A stretch of 64,000 bases of DNA from Paramecium tetraurelia (taxonomy: Eukaryota; Ciliophora; Oligohymenophorea; Peniculida; Parameciidae). The position numbers and the translations under genes are program-made. Where the stretch lies: positions 1,933-65,932 of the forward strand of contig NW_001799011.1 of assembly GCF_000165425.1 (NCBI RefSeq). The letters run 5' to 3'. This document shows, one piece after another, positions 1 through 10,187 of this stretch; position 1 is the first letter of the stretch; each line of letters opens with the position of its first letter. Below the pieces are notes generated by a model. That model was not told the origin of the DNA and did not search any database. It was given only the letters and a program-made list of their open reading frames with translations.

Positions 1-267
1 GATAATTTAGATAATTTATCGATTATTATGTTGAAAATAATTAGAAATAACAAGTTTCACCTCAAAGATAAGTATAGCATAAATTAATAGGATTATATTT
101 TGGAAATATTTTTAGAGATCAGGAATTAATTGACAAACAAAGATGTTTTAAATATCGAGAGAAAGAGATATTACCTTAATTAATCGATAATTTGTGTAAA
201 ATAATATCTAAGATTCTAAAAGTATCCTGTTTCGAATGATTTTAATATTATATATTTTATTAAATCT

Positions 268-3200
268 ATGGAGATCAATGTTGTAATTTTAAATGGAAAA
301 TAAATAAAGATTGAAGTTCAAATAGAGAAGACAACAGTGAATGATATAAAAAAAAAAGTGATGGAAAAATCAGGAATTAGATTTGAGGACCTCGTATTAA
401 TCTACAATAACCAAATTTTGAAAAATGACTAAACATTAAAGAATAGTGGAATAGATAAGGGTGTGACAATAGATGCTGAAACTGCAGATACTCTAACAAA
501 GAAGTATAAGTAGAAAATAGGTATTTGATATAGTCTTAAATCAAGAATTTTTAGAGGAAGAGGTAAATAAATGGAGATAAAAATTTAGTGAATAATAGAA
601 TTAAAAGGAAGAATTTTAAGAGCAATTAACAAAAGTTACGAACTAGATGGATCAGTATTACTCTTATTTATAAAATAGAATTAAGAATCAATATTAATAA
701 TAAGTAGCAAAGGGTAATGAAATTGAAATTACTAAGTTAAAAGCAACTATTAGTGGATTGGAAATGGATAAAACTGAATTATTTCAATAGATATAATATT
801 TTAAATAAGAAAAACTAGATCTTCAATAAAAAGTAGAAGATTTTTTAAAATTGAAAGAGGATTTGATAGGAAAGACTTATGAAATAAAAGGATTATAGAA
901 AGAATTGGAATATGCTTAAAACCGTGGTAATCAAACCAAAGATGATATAATTAGAGAATTAGATATCTCAAGATAATAAATTAGGTAATAATAGTCTTGA
1001 TAAAATCAGGAGATTGGAGCAACAAATAGATGAAGTAAAAACAAAGAATAAAGAGTTGGAAGTGGAGAAGGTGTAATAATAGATGAAAAGTTTCATTAGT
1101 TCTAATTAAAATGAAAAATTGAGTGATTTATAATAATAAAATGCTCACTTAGAGAAGAAACTTGCAGAATGTAAGAGTTAGTTACATGGTTTATTTGAAT
1201 AAGTGAGAACTTTATAAAGTAGAAGGGATGATGAATTGAGAGCTTCCACAAATAGATTAGATCTTGCATCTGCAGAAAGGATTTAGGTAAATAGAAATTT
1301 AATGGAAATAGAATTTTGAGATGCAAATAAGTAAATTGACTGCAGAAGCGAATTCTTCCAAAAAATCTTTTGAAGAGAGCTAGATACAGTTAGGAAATGC
1401 TAGAAAGCAGTGTTTTGAAAATGATAAAAGGATAATAGAACTGGAGAAGAGTGTGGAAAGTCTTGCTAATTAATTAAAAGAGAATAGTCAAGGAATGAAG
1501 GAAAAGGAGAAGTTGATAACAGAATTATAAATTTAAAAGGATGAATTACAGAAAGATCTGGACTTATATAAAAAGCTTCTGCAGTAGTATAAAAACAATG
1601 CTGAAAAGGGAGATCCAAAAAAAATGTCAGAAATGGACATTGAGAATAAAAAATTGGTGGATGCTTTGAATGCTAGGGAAGAGCAAAGAAACAAAGAATA
1701 TCAAAGGGAGGAATAATAAAGAAAGAAAGAATTATTGGAAAGATAAGAAAAATTGAAGTAGGAGTAATCTAAATAGTAGGATTTAATGTAAAAAAATAAA
1801 GAGTAACGATAAAAAACAGCATAATGTAAATGCATTAATAACTTTAGTTTTAAAGAGGTAGATGTTTGAAAGTCATGGAAAGATTGAGGTTTGTTTTCTG
1901 ATTGATGTAACAGGATCAATGGATCCATATAAAGAATAGGCAATGATGTGCATAAAAGAGAGTATGAAGAACATAAAGATAAAGACAAATAGAGATGCTT
2001 TATGGGCAACAGTGGCATATCAAGATTTTGAAGAAAGGAAATAATTAGGAGGAAAATACAAGTAACTAAATTTCACTCCAAATCCTAAAGAAATAGAGGA
2101 CTATTTATCAGATATTCCTTGCGCTGGAGGCGGGGATGCTGCTGAAGATATAAGAGGAGGCATAACACAAATGGTTCAGAATTTGGATTGGAGTAAAAAT
2201 TTCAAGATTGCTGTTTTGATTTGCGATGCTCCGACCCACGGTAAGAGATATAATGGCGGAGTAGCCGATCGATACCCAAATGAAGATATTGAAGATGCTA
2301 TTAATTTACTTATTGAAAAAAACATTTTATTTGTTGCTATCCTTTTTAATAAGTTTACATTACCAATGTTTGAAGAAATAAAGAAGATTTATTAAAAGGC
2401 AGAAAAAGAGGAATTATTACTATTTGCAGATTTAGAAAATACAGAATAAGGTAAAATTTGGTAGGAACTTGTGGATTTGGTTTCTCAAGCATCTTAAAGA
2501 GCAACTCAAACAAATAATAAAGGAACAAGATCTAAGTAGGCTGCTGCAAATAAAAGATCATAAACCGGTGCGATGGAAGCACTTTGCAAATCGATTAAGG
2601 ATCCATCAAAATTTGACGAATTGCCAGGTGTTAAAACTGTTCTAGTTAAGTTTGGTGTTTATCGTGTTGAATTAAAATAGGATGCGTTTGAAGGAAATTT
2701 GGAAAATATAAGGAGACTCGATATTAATAGGGATTACAGTGTTTATGAAGAAGGAAAATGGGATTGTATAAGAACTGAGACGTTCTTTGCAGTAGGTTAA
2801 ATGAAATAAGTATTTTTAATGAAGAGAATAAGCAACAAAGATGAATTATATGTGATCAAAATGCCACTTGGAGATACAACTTATAAGAGTTAGGATGAAG
2901 CTGTTGTAGAATGCAGATCCCACCTCATTTCAAAATGTTTAATGAAAAAGTATATTAATGAATTGCAAGAGGCAAGGGACAGAACTGACAGAACAATCAA
3001 GATTCCAGATGTTAAATATTCAGACTTTTTAATTTTGAAGGATTTGGCATAGGGAAGTAAGAATTTCCTTTTATTTTTAGATTCATATTGGATTGCAGAA
3101 AGATTCTTTTCTGGCGATTTTGTTAAGTATAATAATAACTATGGTTTTATTTCAGATGAAAATATAGACCTCAATCATTTGGCTTAGGGATACTCCTATT

Positions 3201-3434
3201 ATACATATTTCATTTCAAATTTCAATTATATGGTTAGTGATGTTCAAGGAGTTGGAAATTACTTTACAGATCCTGCTTTAAATACAAAAGATGGTAATTT
3301 ATATAAATATTCTAGGTAATTTTGATTTAACTGATATGGGACTTGATGGATAATCTATGTTTATGGTTGCTTATGGAGGAAAGAAGCATATGGGAAGAAA
3401 ATACTTGGATTTATTGGGTATACCATAACCATGA
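268..3434 (+). CDS. Ubiquitin-like / coiled-coil / vWA / alpha-kinase protein
   Basis: Predicted 1009-aa atypical protein kinase of the vWA-alpha-kinase (VwkA) type. Residues 1-72 form a ubiquitin-like beta-grasp. About 75-490 is Gln/Glu/Lys-rich coiled coil. About 500-690 is a vWA domain with the metal-site variant FLIDVTGSM. About 750-1009 resembles an alpha-kinase domain, with the presumed catalytic lysine in LYVIKM and the late core SDVQGVG..FTDPAL followed by DLTDMGLDG. Five introns (521-554, 985-1009, 1287-1320, 1826-1847, 3294-3315) restore a single frame from ATG to TGA, total divisible by three. The C-terminal zinc motif usual in the family (HxCN..C) is not visible: the tail AYGGKKHMGRKYLDL has no cysteines. 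Known VwkA proteins act in myosin and contractile-vacuole regulation in Dictyostelium; a similar role here is inference. Convergent with the sestrin-like gene. Confidence 0.88.
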
Positions 3435-3807
3435 ATAATTGACATTAATAAAATAAAATATTCATTATTCTGGCAATTTATAAGGCTTTTTAAATGCTAT
3501 TTTTATGGAGGGATCCTAGGTTACAAGTTGAGTTAAAGCATTAGTCATCTTTTATGATAAGAATATTTAAGCTTGCAAATATTTGGATAAGCAATTTTCT
3601 AAATTACTTTATTCAATTACTTGAACAGGATTCTTCATCAATGTTCAAATAAGAGATGGACATATCTTTTACACATTATTTGAAACAACGCTTTTATTCT
3701 GAATATCCAGTTGTTGATGGGTATAAAGTAAGATCTGGCAAATCCAAATCACTAATATCGGGACCGTGCATTAATTAATTAAAATATATAAAATATATAC
3801 TAAATTT
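3435..3807. other. Intergenic, between two convergent genes
   Basis: Contains no frame I can support on either strand. It separates two convergent stop codons, so it should hold both 3' UTRs and polyadenylation signals; none stands out against the AT-rich background. Confidence 0.5.
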
Positions 3808-5253
3808 TCACATACAATCTACTAAAGCTTTAGATAAATATATTAATTGGACTTCTATTTTGGCTGCAATCGATAATAATGTAATATGACACAATTCATC
3901 TGGACTCAATTTCAAAGGAATAGCTTCTAAGTGTTTCTTCTATAATAAATTTGGTGTCAAACTGACAATCTTTATGAAAGCCTTAAGTTCCTTAGGTAGT
4001 AATTTATTCATCTTCATAATAGTATAATTAATATATACCTGTGTTGAATAATCAATATCATCATGTTAATATCTATATATATTTTGAGCATATACTCGTA
4101 TAGCTTTTCGAAATGCGGCTGTTGTGATCTATTACTCCTTGCCAAAAGTATTTCTAGTCATTTATTTTACTTCCAATAAAAAATCGTGTAATGTCTATGC
4201 TCCTTCAGGATATATAGACTTTAAGACGGGATAGCTGTTCATTTGGAAGTTGTACTCCTACGGTATATCATTTATCAATACCGAAAATCGTAATATTTGA
4301 TACCCAGTTGAATCCTTTATTTCCCCTTGAGTGAAATATTTTTAGAATTTCTCCTTAAATTTTAATATCAACTGTTCTTCATCCAAATCAATTATACCTT
4401 AAGGTTCATCAACTGATTATTATTTTGATTTGAATTATAAATTCTTATCAGATGAATAACTTGGATTTTCCAATTTAGCATCTAGTAGAACTTAATTTTT
4501 TAATTCTTAAATTATATATTCATTTTATGTAAGATCAATCTATTATTATTATTATTATTATTCTTAAGGAAATGTAAAACTAATACTAGTATTACCTGAT
4601 TATAGTTTAAGAGTATAATCGATCTCTTTAAGGATACCATTACCTTAAGAAAAACAGCCAATATTATTATAAAAAATGAATATCATTAATGCTTAGATTA
4701 ATTCTCTTTTGTTCCACTTATTATTCTTTATTATTTATTGTAATGTATTTTTAAGAGATTGTTCCCAAGGTTTTTAAACAAGTATTTTGCAAATAGTATC
4801 TACAGACTTGATTTTCTCATCAATGCTCTCATATCCTAGCTCAACCCAATTTTTTTCACCCTCATTTAGATAGAAATGTTAGATTAATAAATCGTATAAC
4901 TAGTCACTTCCCGATGCTGCAGCTCCCTTTTTAAAATATCATTAAATAATTACCATAATTGCAAAATAATATTTTTCATCCTAAGATAATTTAGTTTGAG
5001 TATTTAATAAGTTACCAATAACATTACAATATGGTTTTATTAATGAAGGAAACCATAATAATAATAATTCATGTAATGCTATTCTCCCATAGTTAAAATT
5101 ATATAGTTTAATCATTTATTCTTATAATTGATTAGGATTTACATCACCGATAATAGGCCAAGGCAAACTTTTAATTTTGCTATCCAAATATTAAATTAAT
5201 ATTGGAACTTATGGCATACATTTTTAATCATGAAATTTTGATACCCTAAACAT
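3808..5253 (-). CDS. Sestrin homologue
   Basis: Predicted 472-aa protein, close to the usual sestrin length (about 480), with one 27-nt intron (4927-4953). The N-terminal half has the sestrin pattern YYFAIMGAAA followed by a helical PWEQSLKN..KRELIQALMIF segment. The C-terminal half has a YP.G..LHDF segment, TRNT, FRKAI and the acidic HDDIDYS loop, then a terminal HITLLSIAAKIEVQLIYLSKAL helix like the sestrin end. In human SESN2 the YDDYDY loop contacts GATOR2 and TYNT belongs to the leucine pocket; both are partly kept here. The peroxidatic cysteine region of animal sestrins (ARHQCSYL) is replaced by AASGSDQLY without cysteine, so antioxidant activity is unlikely. A role in TORC1 amino-acid signalling is inference from the family. 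A glutamine run lies mid-protein. The first in-frame ATG after an upstream TGA was taken as start. Confidence 0.85.
4540..4562 (-). repeat. Glutamine-coding trinucleotide run (TAA repeats)
   Basis: Seven consecutive glutamine codons within the sestrin-like gene, read as tta repeats on the plus strand (TAA/TAG on the coding strand). It sits in the linker between the two sestrin half-domains, where length variation is probably tolerated. Under the standard code this would be a run of stops, so it also supports reassignment of TAA to Gln. Confidence 0.8.
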
Positions 5254-5271
5254 TTTTGTCTATTTTCAAAT

Positions 5272-5548
5272 TCATATTTTTACTTATAAATTATAATCTT
5301 TAGCAATGTTTTCATAACAATCAATTATTGATTACATTGGAGTTTAATTAACAACCATAGTAATCTTAGATTCTATTGCTGATAAGATATTTAGTTCATC
5401 TTTGTAATTATTGAATAATGTCTCAAATTATTACAAACATTAGTCGAGCTTACAATTATGTATTAATTGCTACATGTTCGCCATCTTCTTATGTATTTGT
5501 GAGATATTCTGGGAATGCAGATCTAATTTCTTCGCTCTCTTATTCCAT
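5272..5548 (-). CDS. Small hypothetical helical protein
   Basis: An 83-aa model with one 25-nt intron restoring the frame (total 84 codons including the stop). The protein starts MEQESEEIRSAFPEYL and ends SIIDCYENIAKDYNLQVKI; it is acidic, mostly helical and has no signal peptide or membrane segment. It lies 18 bp upstream of the sestrin-like start on the same strand. I do not recognise a family. The end faintly recalls IST1-type C-termini, too little to assign. The start is uncertain, since the same frame stays open for some codons upstream and a possible myristoylation-type start (MGNTKDES) exists in another frame nearby. Confidence 0.45.
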
Positions 5549-5976
5549 CAATAATGATATATTTAATTTATATAATTATTTTATAATAAATTGCACGTGT
5601 ACCAAATTACTTCTGTATCAATCTATTCTTGATTATTATTTTTACCTACTCTTAAATTGCTTTCATCCTTTGTATTTCCCATATTTTTAGTATGGTCTTT
5701 AGAGAATGGCAATTAATTTAAAAAAAATTATTATAAATTTGATTGCCAATTACTAAAATATTATTATAAAAATTTGGTATTTATGCATAGTAATATTCAA
5801 CTTTGAATAAAATTCGGAGACTCTAATAAATATCCTTGTTCCCTTTAGGCAGCTATGGTTGCCTTATATTATTGTATTGTCAATAATCTTATATCGAAAC
5901 TATCTCAGAGTTATTGTACATTATTATTTCTAAAACATTTCTTTATTTTCGAAAGAAATATATACATTACTATTCT
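5549..5976. other. Unresolved AT-rich stretch
   Basis: Short open stretches on the minus strand, including one ATG that overlaps the end of the next minus-strand gene and reads MKNSNVYISFENKEMF, cannot be joined into a full gene by normal 20-35-nt introns. An imperfect inverted repeat (tggcaat / attgcca arms) lies near 5705-5752. I cannot tell whether this is a gene with unusual introns or intergenic sequence. Confidence 0.35.
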
Positions 5977-6451
5977 TCATCTTTCTTCTAGAACTTAATT
6001 ATTAGGATTGGAATAATTAATCTTATTTTTTTAATTATTGAAATAATTATTTAAAGACGTCTTAATTTGGCTCAATTATTTTAACCTCTCGTCTATTAGC
6101 TATTTCAACTGATTTACCTCATTACTTTTAATATTTTTTAAATATCCAGATAATTTATCTTTGTGTTTTTCATGATGTATCTTGATTATATTTATTATTA
6201 AATACTTAAAAGGTTTAATCTGCGTAATTGTAAGAATATTTATTTAATTTTATGTATATCCATTTAGATTGAATTTAGTTCTTCTTAAACATCTTTAAGT
6301 TATTAAAAACTCTCATTTGATTATAGCTAATTGATTAATTTTAATGATTGTTTATGAATTGATGTCATCTATTCCAATTAATATTGCAAGTTATTACATT
6401 TAATTTCATAATCATTCTTCTAAGATATCTCAGCCAACCCATTGCATTCAT
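5977..6451 (-). CDS. Coiled-coil protein (3' part secure, start uncertain)
   Basis: The last part of this minus-strand gene is clear: a Gln/Lys/Leu-rich helix (NESFQQLKDVQEELNSIQMD) followed, after a 26-nt intron at 6100-6125, by KLIDERLKQLSQIKTSLNNY and the end NPNNQVLEER. With a second 29-nt intron and an ATG at 6449-6451 the model is 139 aa and in frame. A competing reading without that intron continues the heptad pattern further upstream (NECNGLAEISQKNDYEIKC), so the protein may be larger and start in 6.5-7.2 kb. No family recognised; probably a structural or cytoskeletal coiled-coil protein. Confidence 0.45.
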
Positions 6452-7960
6452 TTAATAAGGATTTATAGCAAATTAAAATTGAGTTAATTAGTCCTGTTTA
6501 TATTGATTTTCGTTAATTTCATGAAAATTTAATGAACGAGCATCATCACCAAATGATTTTGTAATTAGTTTAATTCATAGATACATTTTCTGTAAATGAA
6601 TTTTTATGATTAAAGTTATTGATCTTTCCAATATTCTTGCTATTAAGGGTTGAAAATTCTTAACATTGCTATGCATTTTTATTTCTTGAATTATTATCAA
6701 AAATTAAGCCTTTATTAAAGTCAATGGTTACTTTTTTAGATTAATGAAATTAACATTATAAAGACTATTGTGGCAATGATTTCTATATAATAGAAATAGA
6801 AGATTAGGTTATTTTCTTTTGTCCAAAGTTTTATGATAGACTAATATTACTTTAATTGTTTGTGTTTGCTCTTATTTGAAGTGAATTGATTAATTTTTAA
6901 GAGGCTAAATGTTTCTGTTTATCAACTCTAAATACGAATTAATTAGCAGATTACATTTTAACTCATTATGACTTTATAGAATTTGATCATCTTATTAACT
7001 TCATTAAATATATATTCTTTATTTAATTAATTGAATGATTCTATTCTGTATCAATTATTATGTTACCATATTTTAAGAGAGAAATGCTGATTTATGGTAC
7101 TATTATGTTAACTCATTTATTCGTTAGTTTAATATAATAATAAATTATATAATCATTTATTGGTTTTCAATTACATCGTATTTTTATTGCAGATACATGA
7201 TCTCGTTGAGTAACCCATAGCTAATAACTTTAAGCATGTCAAGCACATATCAAATAAATTTTATTATATTAAATAAATTATATTCTTTATAAGGGCAAAA
7301 ATTTGATTAAAAGTTCAATATTCCTATAATAATACTATTGTAATGAATATTTCAATTATGTTTATTTGAAGAATATTAAACTTTCTTTCCACTATAAAAT
7401 ATAATCAATTACTCAAAAATTATCATTGAGCGGAGACAAAAATTTTTATACTAATAACACATATTAAATCTAGTAAACTATAAAATTTAAGGGAAAGTTT
7501 TATACTTGATCATTAGATAGGTTAAACTAAAAAGTAAAGGACTTAGAAATATAAATATCAAAATATAATTTAATTAATTTAGATTATTATTTGCTACCTT
7601 TAACCAACATTACTCTTTAGTAAATACTTCATTAAGATGAGAATGTAGATTTTTTTTAATATTTCATTTGAACTATAAGAGTTTCCTTTTTGTAAACAAA
7701 TCCCAAAATGGATGTTTTCTCCGAATACTATTTAAATTATGAAGCTGCATATATTGTTCTAAGCATTGAATGTTGTTTCATTATAAGAAATCACAAAATT
7801 AAGCATCCTAAGAAAATTTATGCCGTTGCTAAGAATAATTAAAAGTTTGGTTCCTTCAGTAGGATTTTGATGAGGGAATTAGAATTACAATAAATTAAGT
7901 TCATCATTTTATTCTTGATGATGGATAATTTAAAAATTAATATAATAATAAAGCAATTAT
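6452..7960. other. Unresolved region, open on both strands
   Basis: Several frames are open on each strand but none gives a complete model. Minus-strand fragments at 6.55-7.05 kb look coding (for example INSYLELINRNIQPL) and may belong to the coiled-coil gene below. Around 7430-7880 the plus strand has a 140-codon open frame (FCKQIPKWMFSPNTIQ), another plus frame starts at 7709 (MDVFSEYYLNYEAAY), and the minus strand is open too. Because TGA is the only stop, such overlaps are expected by chance in AT-rich DNA. Confidence 0.4.
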
Positions 7961-8473
7961 TCAGATGTATAGATTCTTTTTAAAATTGATAGGATTCTTA
8001 TCTAACTCTATTATTTTATCTACTAATTTTTGATAATTTCTCCCATATTCCAGTTATTATAATTTCATTTTTAAAGGAGTCTTTTGTCTTCTATCTTGCA
8101 TAGGTCTAAATAAAGAATCTACTTCCTTGTTTTACACGTTCAACTCCACTTGATTGATATGCTATACAAAATCGTAACTGCTGTTATTTCTTTTTTTATT
8201 ATCATATTGAGTCTATTCTTTAGATTAGACCTTTGAATTATTAATAAATGAATGCGAATTGTAACTGGTTCGTTTAACAAATGTTCTAAGTTTCTTTACT
8301 CTAAACTAATAGCAAACAAATGGTGTTTATAATCTCTCTTTTTCCAATTTTCTCATAATCAGCTCCGTCTTGCTATCCTTTATTTACTATTTATTTTATT
8401 AATTTGAAATAAATCTTTATAATAATTAAGTCTTTTGTTCCTCAAACTCTGTCAATAATTTATAATCTATCAT
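7961..8473 (-). CDS. Hypothetical basic coiled-coil protein, 170 aa
   Basis: An intronless 171-codon frame (including the stop) starting MIDYKLLTEFEEQKTQLLQR and ending DKNPINFKKNLYI. It is rich in Lys, Gln and Asn with helical, weakly heptad stretches at both ends and a Ser/Asn-rich middle (SYNSHSFINNSKV). No signal peptide, membrane segment or known motif is visible. It begins 35 bp downstream of the end of the next minus-strand gene, typical compact spacing. Function unknown. Confidence 0.6.
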
Positions 8474-8507
8474 GTTTTTTATATAAATTAATAATATATT
8501 ATATAAT

Positions 8508-9409
8508 TCAATATTGACTAGTAACACATTTTCTTAATAACAAATAATGATCAAACATCTGCTAACTCATTTATCTAGTAATTTTTATGAATTTTTCATA
8601 ATCCAAATTCTAATATCTAAATTTCTTCTATAAAAAGTACAAACCTTCCTTCTCTGCTTGAATTTCACTTGTCAAATCAATAATCTAATTGCTTAGAGGA
8701 TCACTTTTTGTGATTCTACATATCTAAAATCTATTACTCTTCAATATTGCTCTATTCCAATTGAGCTTATTGTAGTTACACAAGTCTCGATTTTCTGTTC
8801 AATCTGCATCAATTATTAATCCAATTAATGAATACTTGCATTAATTTCTTAATCTTTCAATTGAACCTCTTGTATTACTCTTGTTTAATGTAAACACAGT
8901 AATTGTTAATAAATGATAACTATAAGTATCATTTAAAGTATCAGTTAATTATTTTTACTATTTAATTGTTTCAATTAGTATTTTAGAATAAATTAGCAAT
9001 CCAAAATCAACTTTAGATTTTACTTCAATTTTTATTTTCTCCTCTTTTGCTTCTTATGAAATTAATAGTTCCTTCCAAACTCAAAAACTGAGGAGATTAT
9101 TTAAATTAATTTGTTAGCCATTCCCTATTCTTCTTGTTATTTTTTTTAAGTCTAGTTGTACTTTAATTTATATTCTGATTATTTTAATGATTCTTGTTTT
9201 TAATTTATATCGGAATAAGGGTTATTAGAAGGTTATTGTTATTGTAGATGAAATTGTGATTATTAAAATTAAACATAATTATTAGGTTATGGCTAAATTA
9301 CTTAACTCATAATTGAATTATATTATTATTAAGATTGATTAAAATTGTTTGCATAGTTTTTCAAGAAAAAAGGAAAATTTCTAGTTAAGGCTGATTGTAT
9401 TTCCACCAT
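8508..9409 (-). CDS. Hypothetical Gln-rich coiled-coil protein
   Basis: About 289 aa. The N-terminus (MVEIQSALTRNFPFFLKNY) leads into a Gln/Asn-rich low-complexity segment, then coiled coil (DQEINASIHQLDQQLMQIEQ) and a C-terminal helical part (IQAEKEGLYFLQKKFRYQN) ending KCVTSQY. One intron is needed between the two helical parts. The best fit is 32 nt beginning GTG and ending GAG, which restores the frame; a 41-nt alternative also works, so the junction is uncertain. An internal ATG (MSQVIQPQPNN) is an alternative start. No family recognised. Confidence 0.55.
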
Positions 9410-10187
9410 AAAGTCATCTAATTAGCACTAAGTTGATACTATATTATAATTTTAATTCCAATTTTTGCCAGATGGTATAAAAGTGTTAAAACTAATAAAC
9501 AATCCATTTTAGATTTAAGCTTGATTTATATAATGGATTTGAATCAAATTTAGTAATTTAAATAGTTTTAAAAATTTCCTAAAACGACTTAATTCTCTCG
9601 AATAATTTTATAACAATATTAAAATTTTTTTAATTTGATTCCTTTGAAGGTTACTCATAGCATATGAACCGCTTAGATTATGTAAAATGATATTTGTCCA
9701 TCAAAAGATTTAAATATATATGTTTAAGCTATAATTCAAGAAAGAAGCTTGAAAACACAAATGTATAATAAATTTTGTTGCTCAATAAATTAAGATTTTT
9801 ATAGTTTGGCTGTAATTAAATTAATATTATAAAATCGAAAGGAATCCAAATTAAAGTCAAAAAAACCAATATTCATCATCCGTAAAGTAAGAGGTTTTGT
9901 TGAGATTAATGAATTCATTGATTTCGAAAGTTAATGAGAATTTTTTTTGTTAGATTTGATACATAAGTTGAGTTAGTATTGTTCTGAATTTTCTCATTTT
10001 TATCATAAGCATTATGTATTAAATCAGCTCATACTTATATTTCCTTCTTAGAATTTATATTTAATTATTTAAGGGAAATGAATTGAAATTGAGACTGGTA
10101 TTATACAAAAGGATCTGTAAGTGAGAATTCTTCATTTGGGCGTATTTTCTTATTTTAAGTAATAATTTGAAATTAATATTATTATAA
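9410..10187. other. Intergenic region, 778 bp
   Basis: Very AT-rich, with only short open stretches, on the minus strand near 9.9-10.1 kb, that do not assemble into a gene. It lies between the 3' end of the TTLL gene and the 5' end of the coiled-coil gene, so it should carry the promoter of the latter. No repeat or structured element recognised. Confidence 0.4.

Noticed and set aside
5272..5400. IST1-like C-terminus in the small 83-aa protein
   Set aside because: Similarity is limited to a short YENIAKDYN-type segment; the long N-terminal ESCRT-III-like helix of IST1 is absent.
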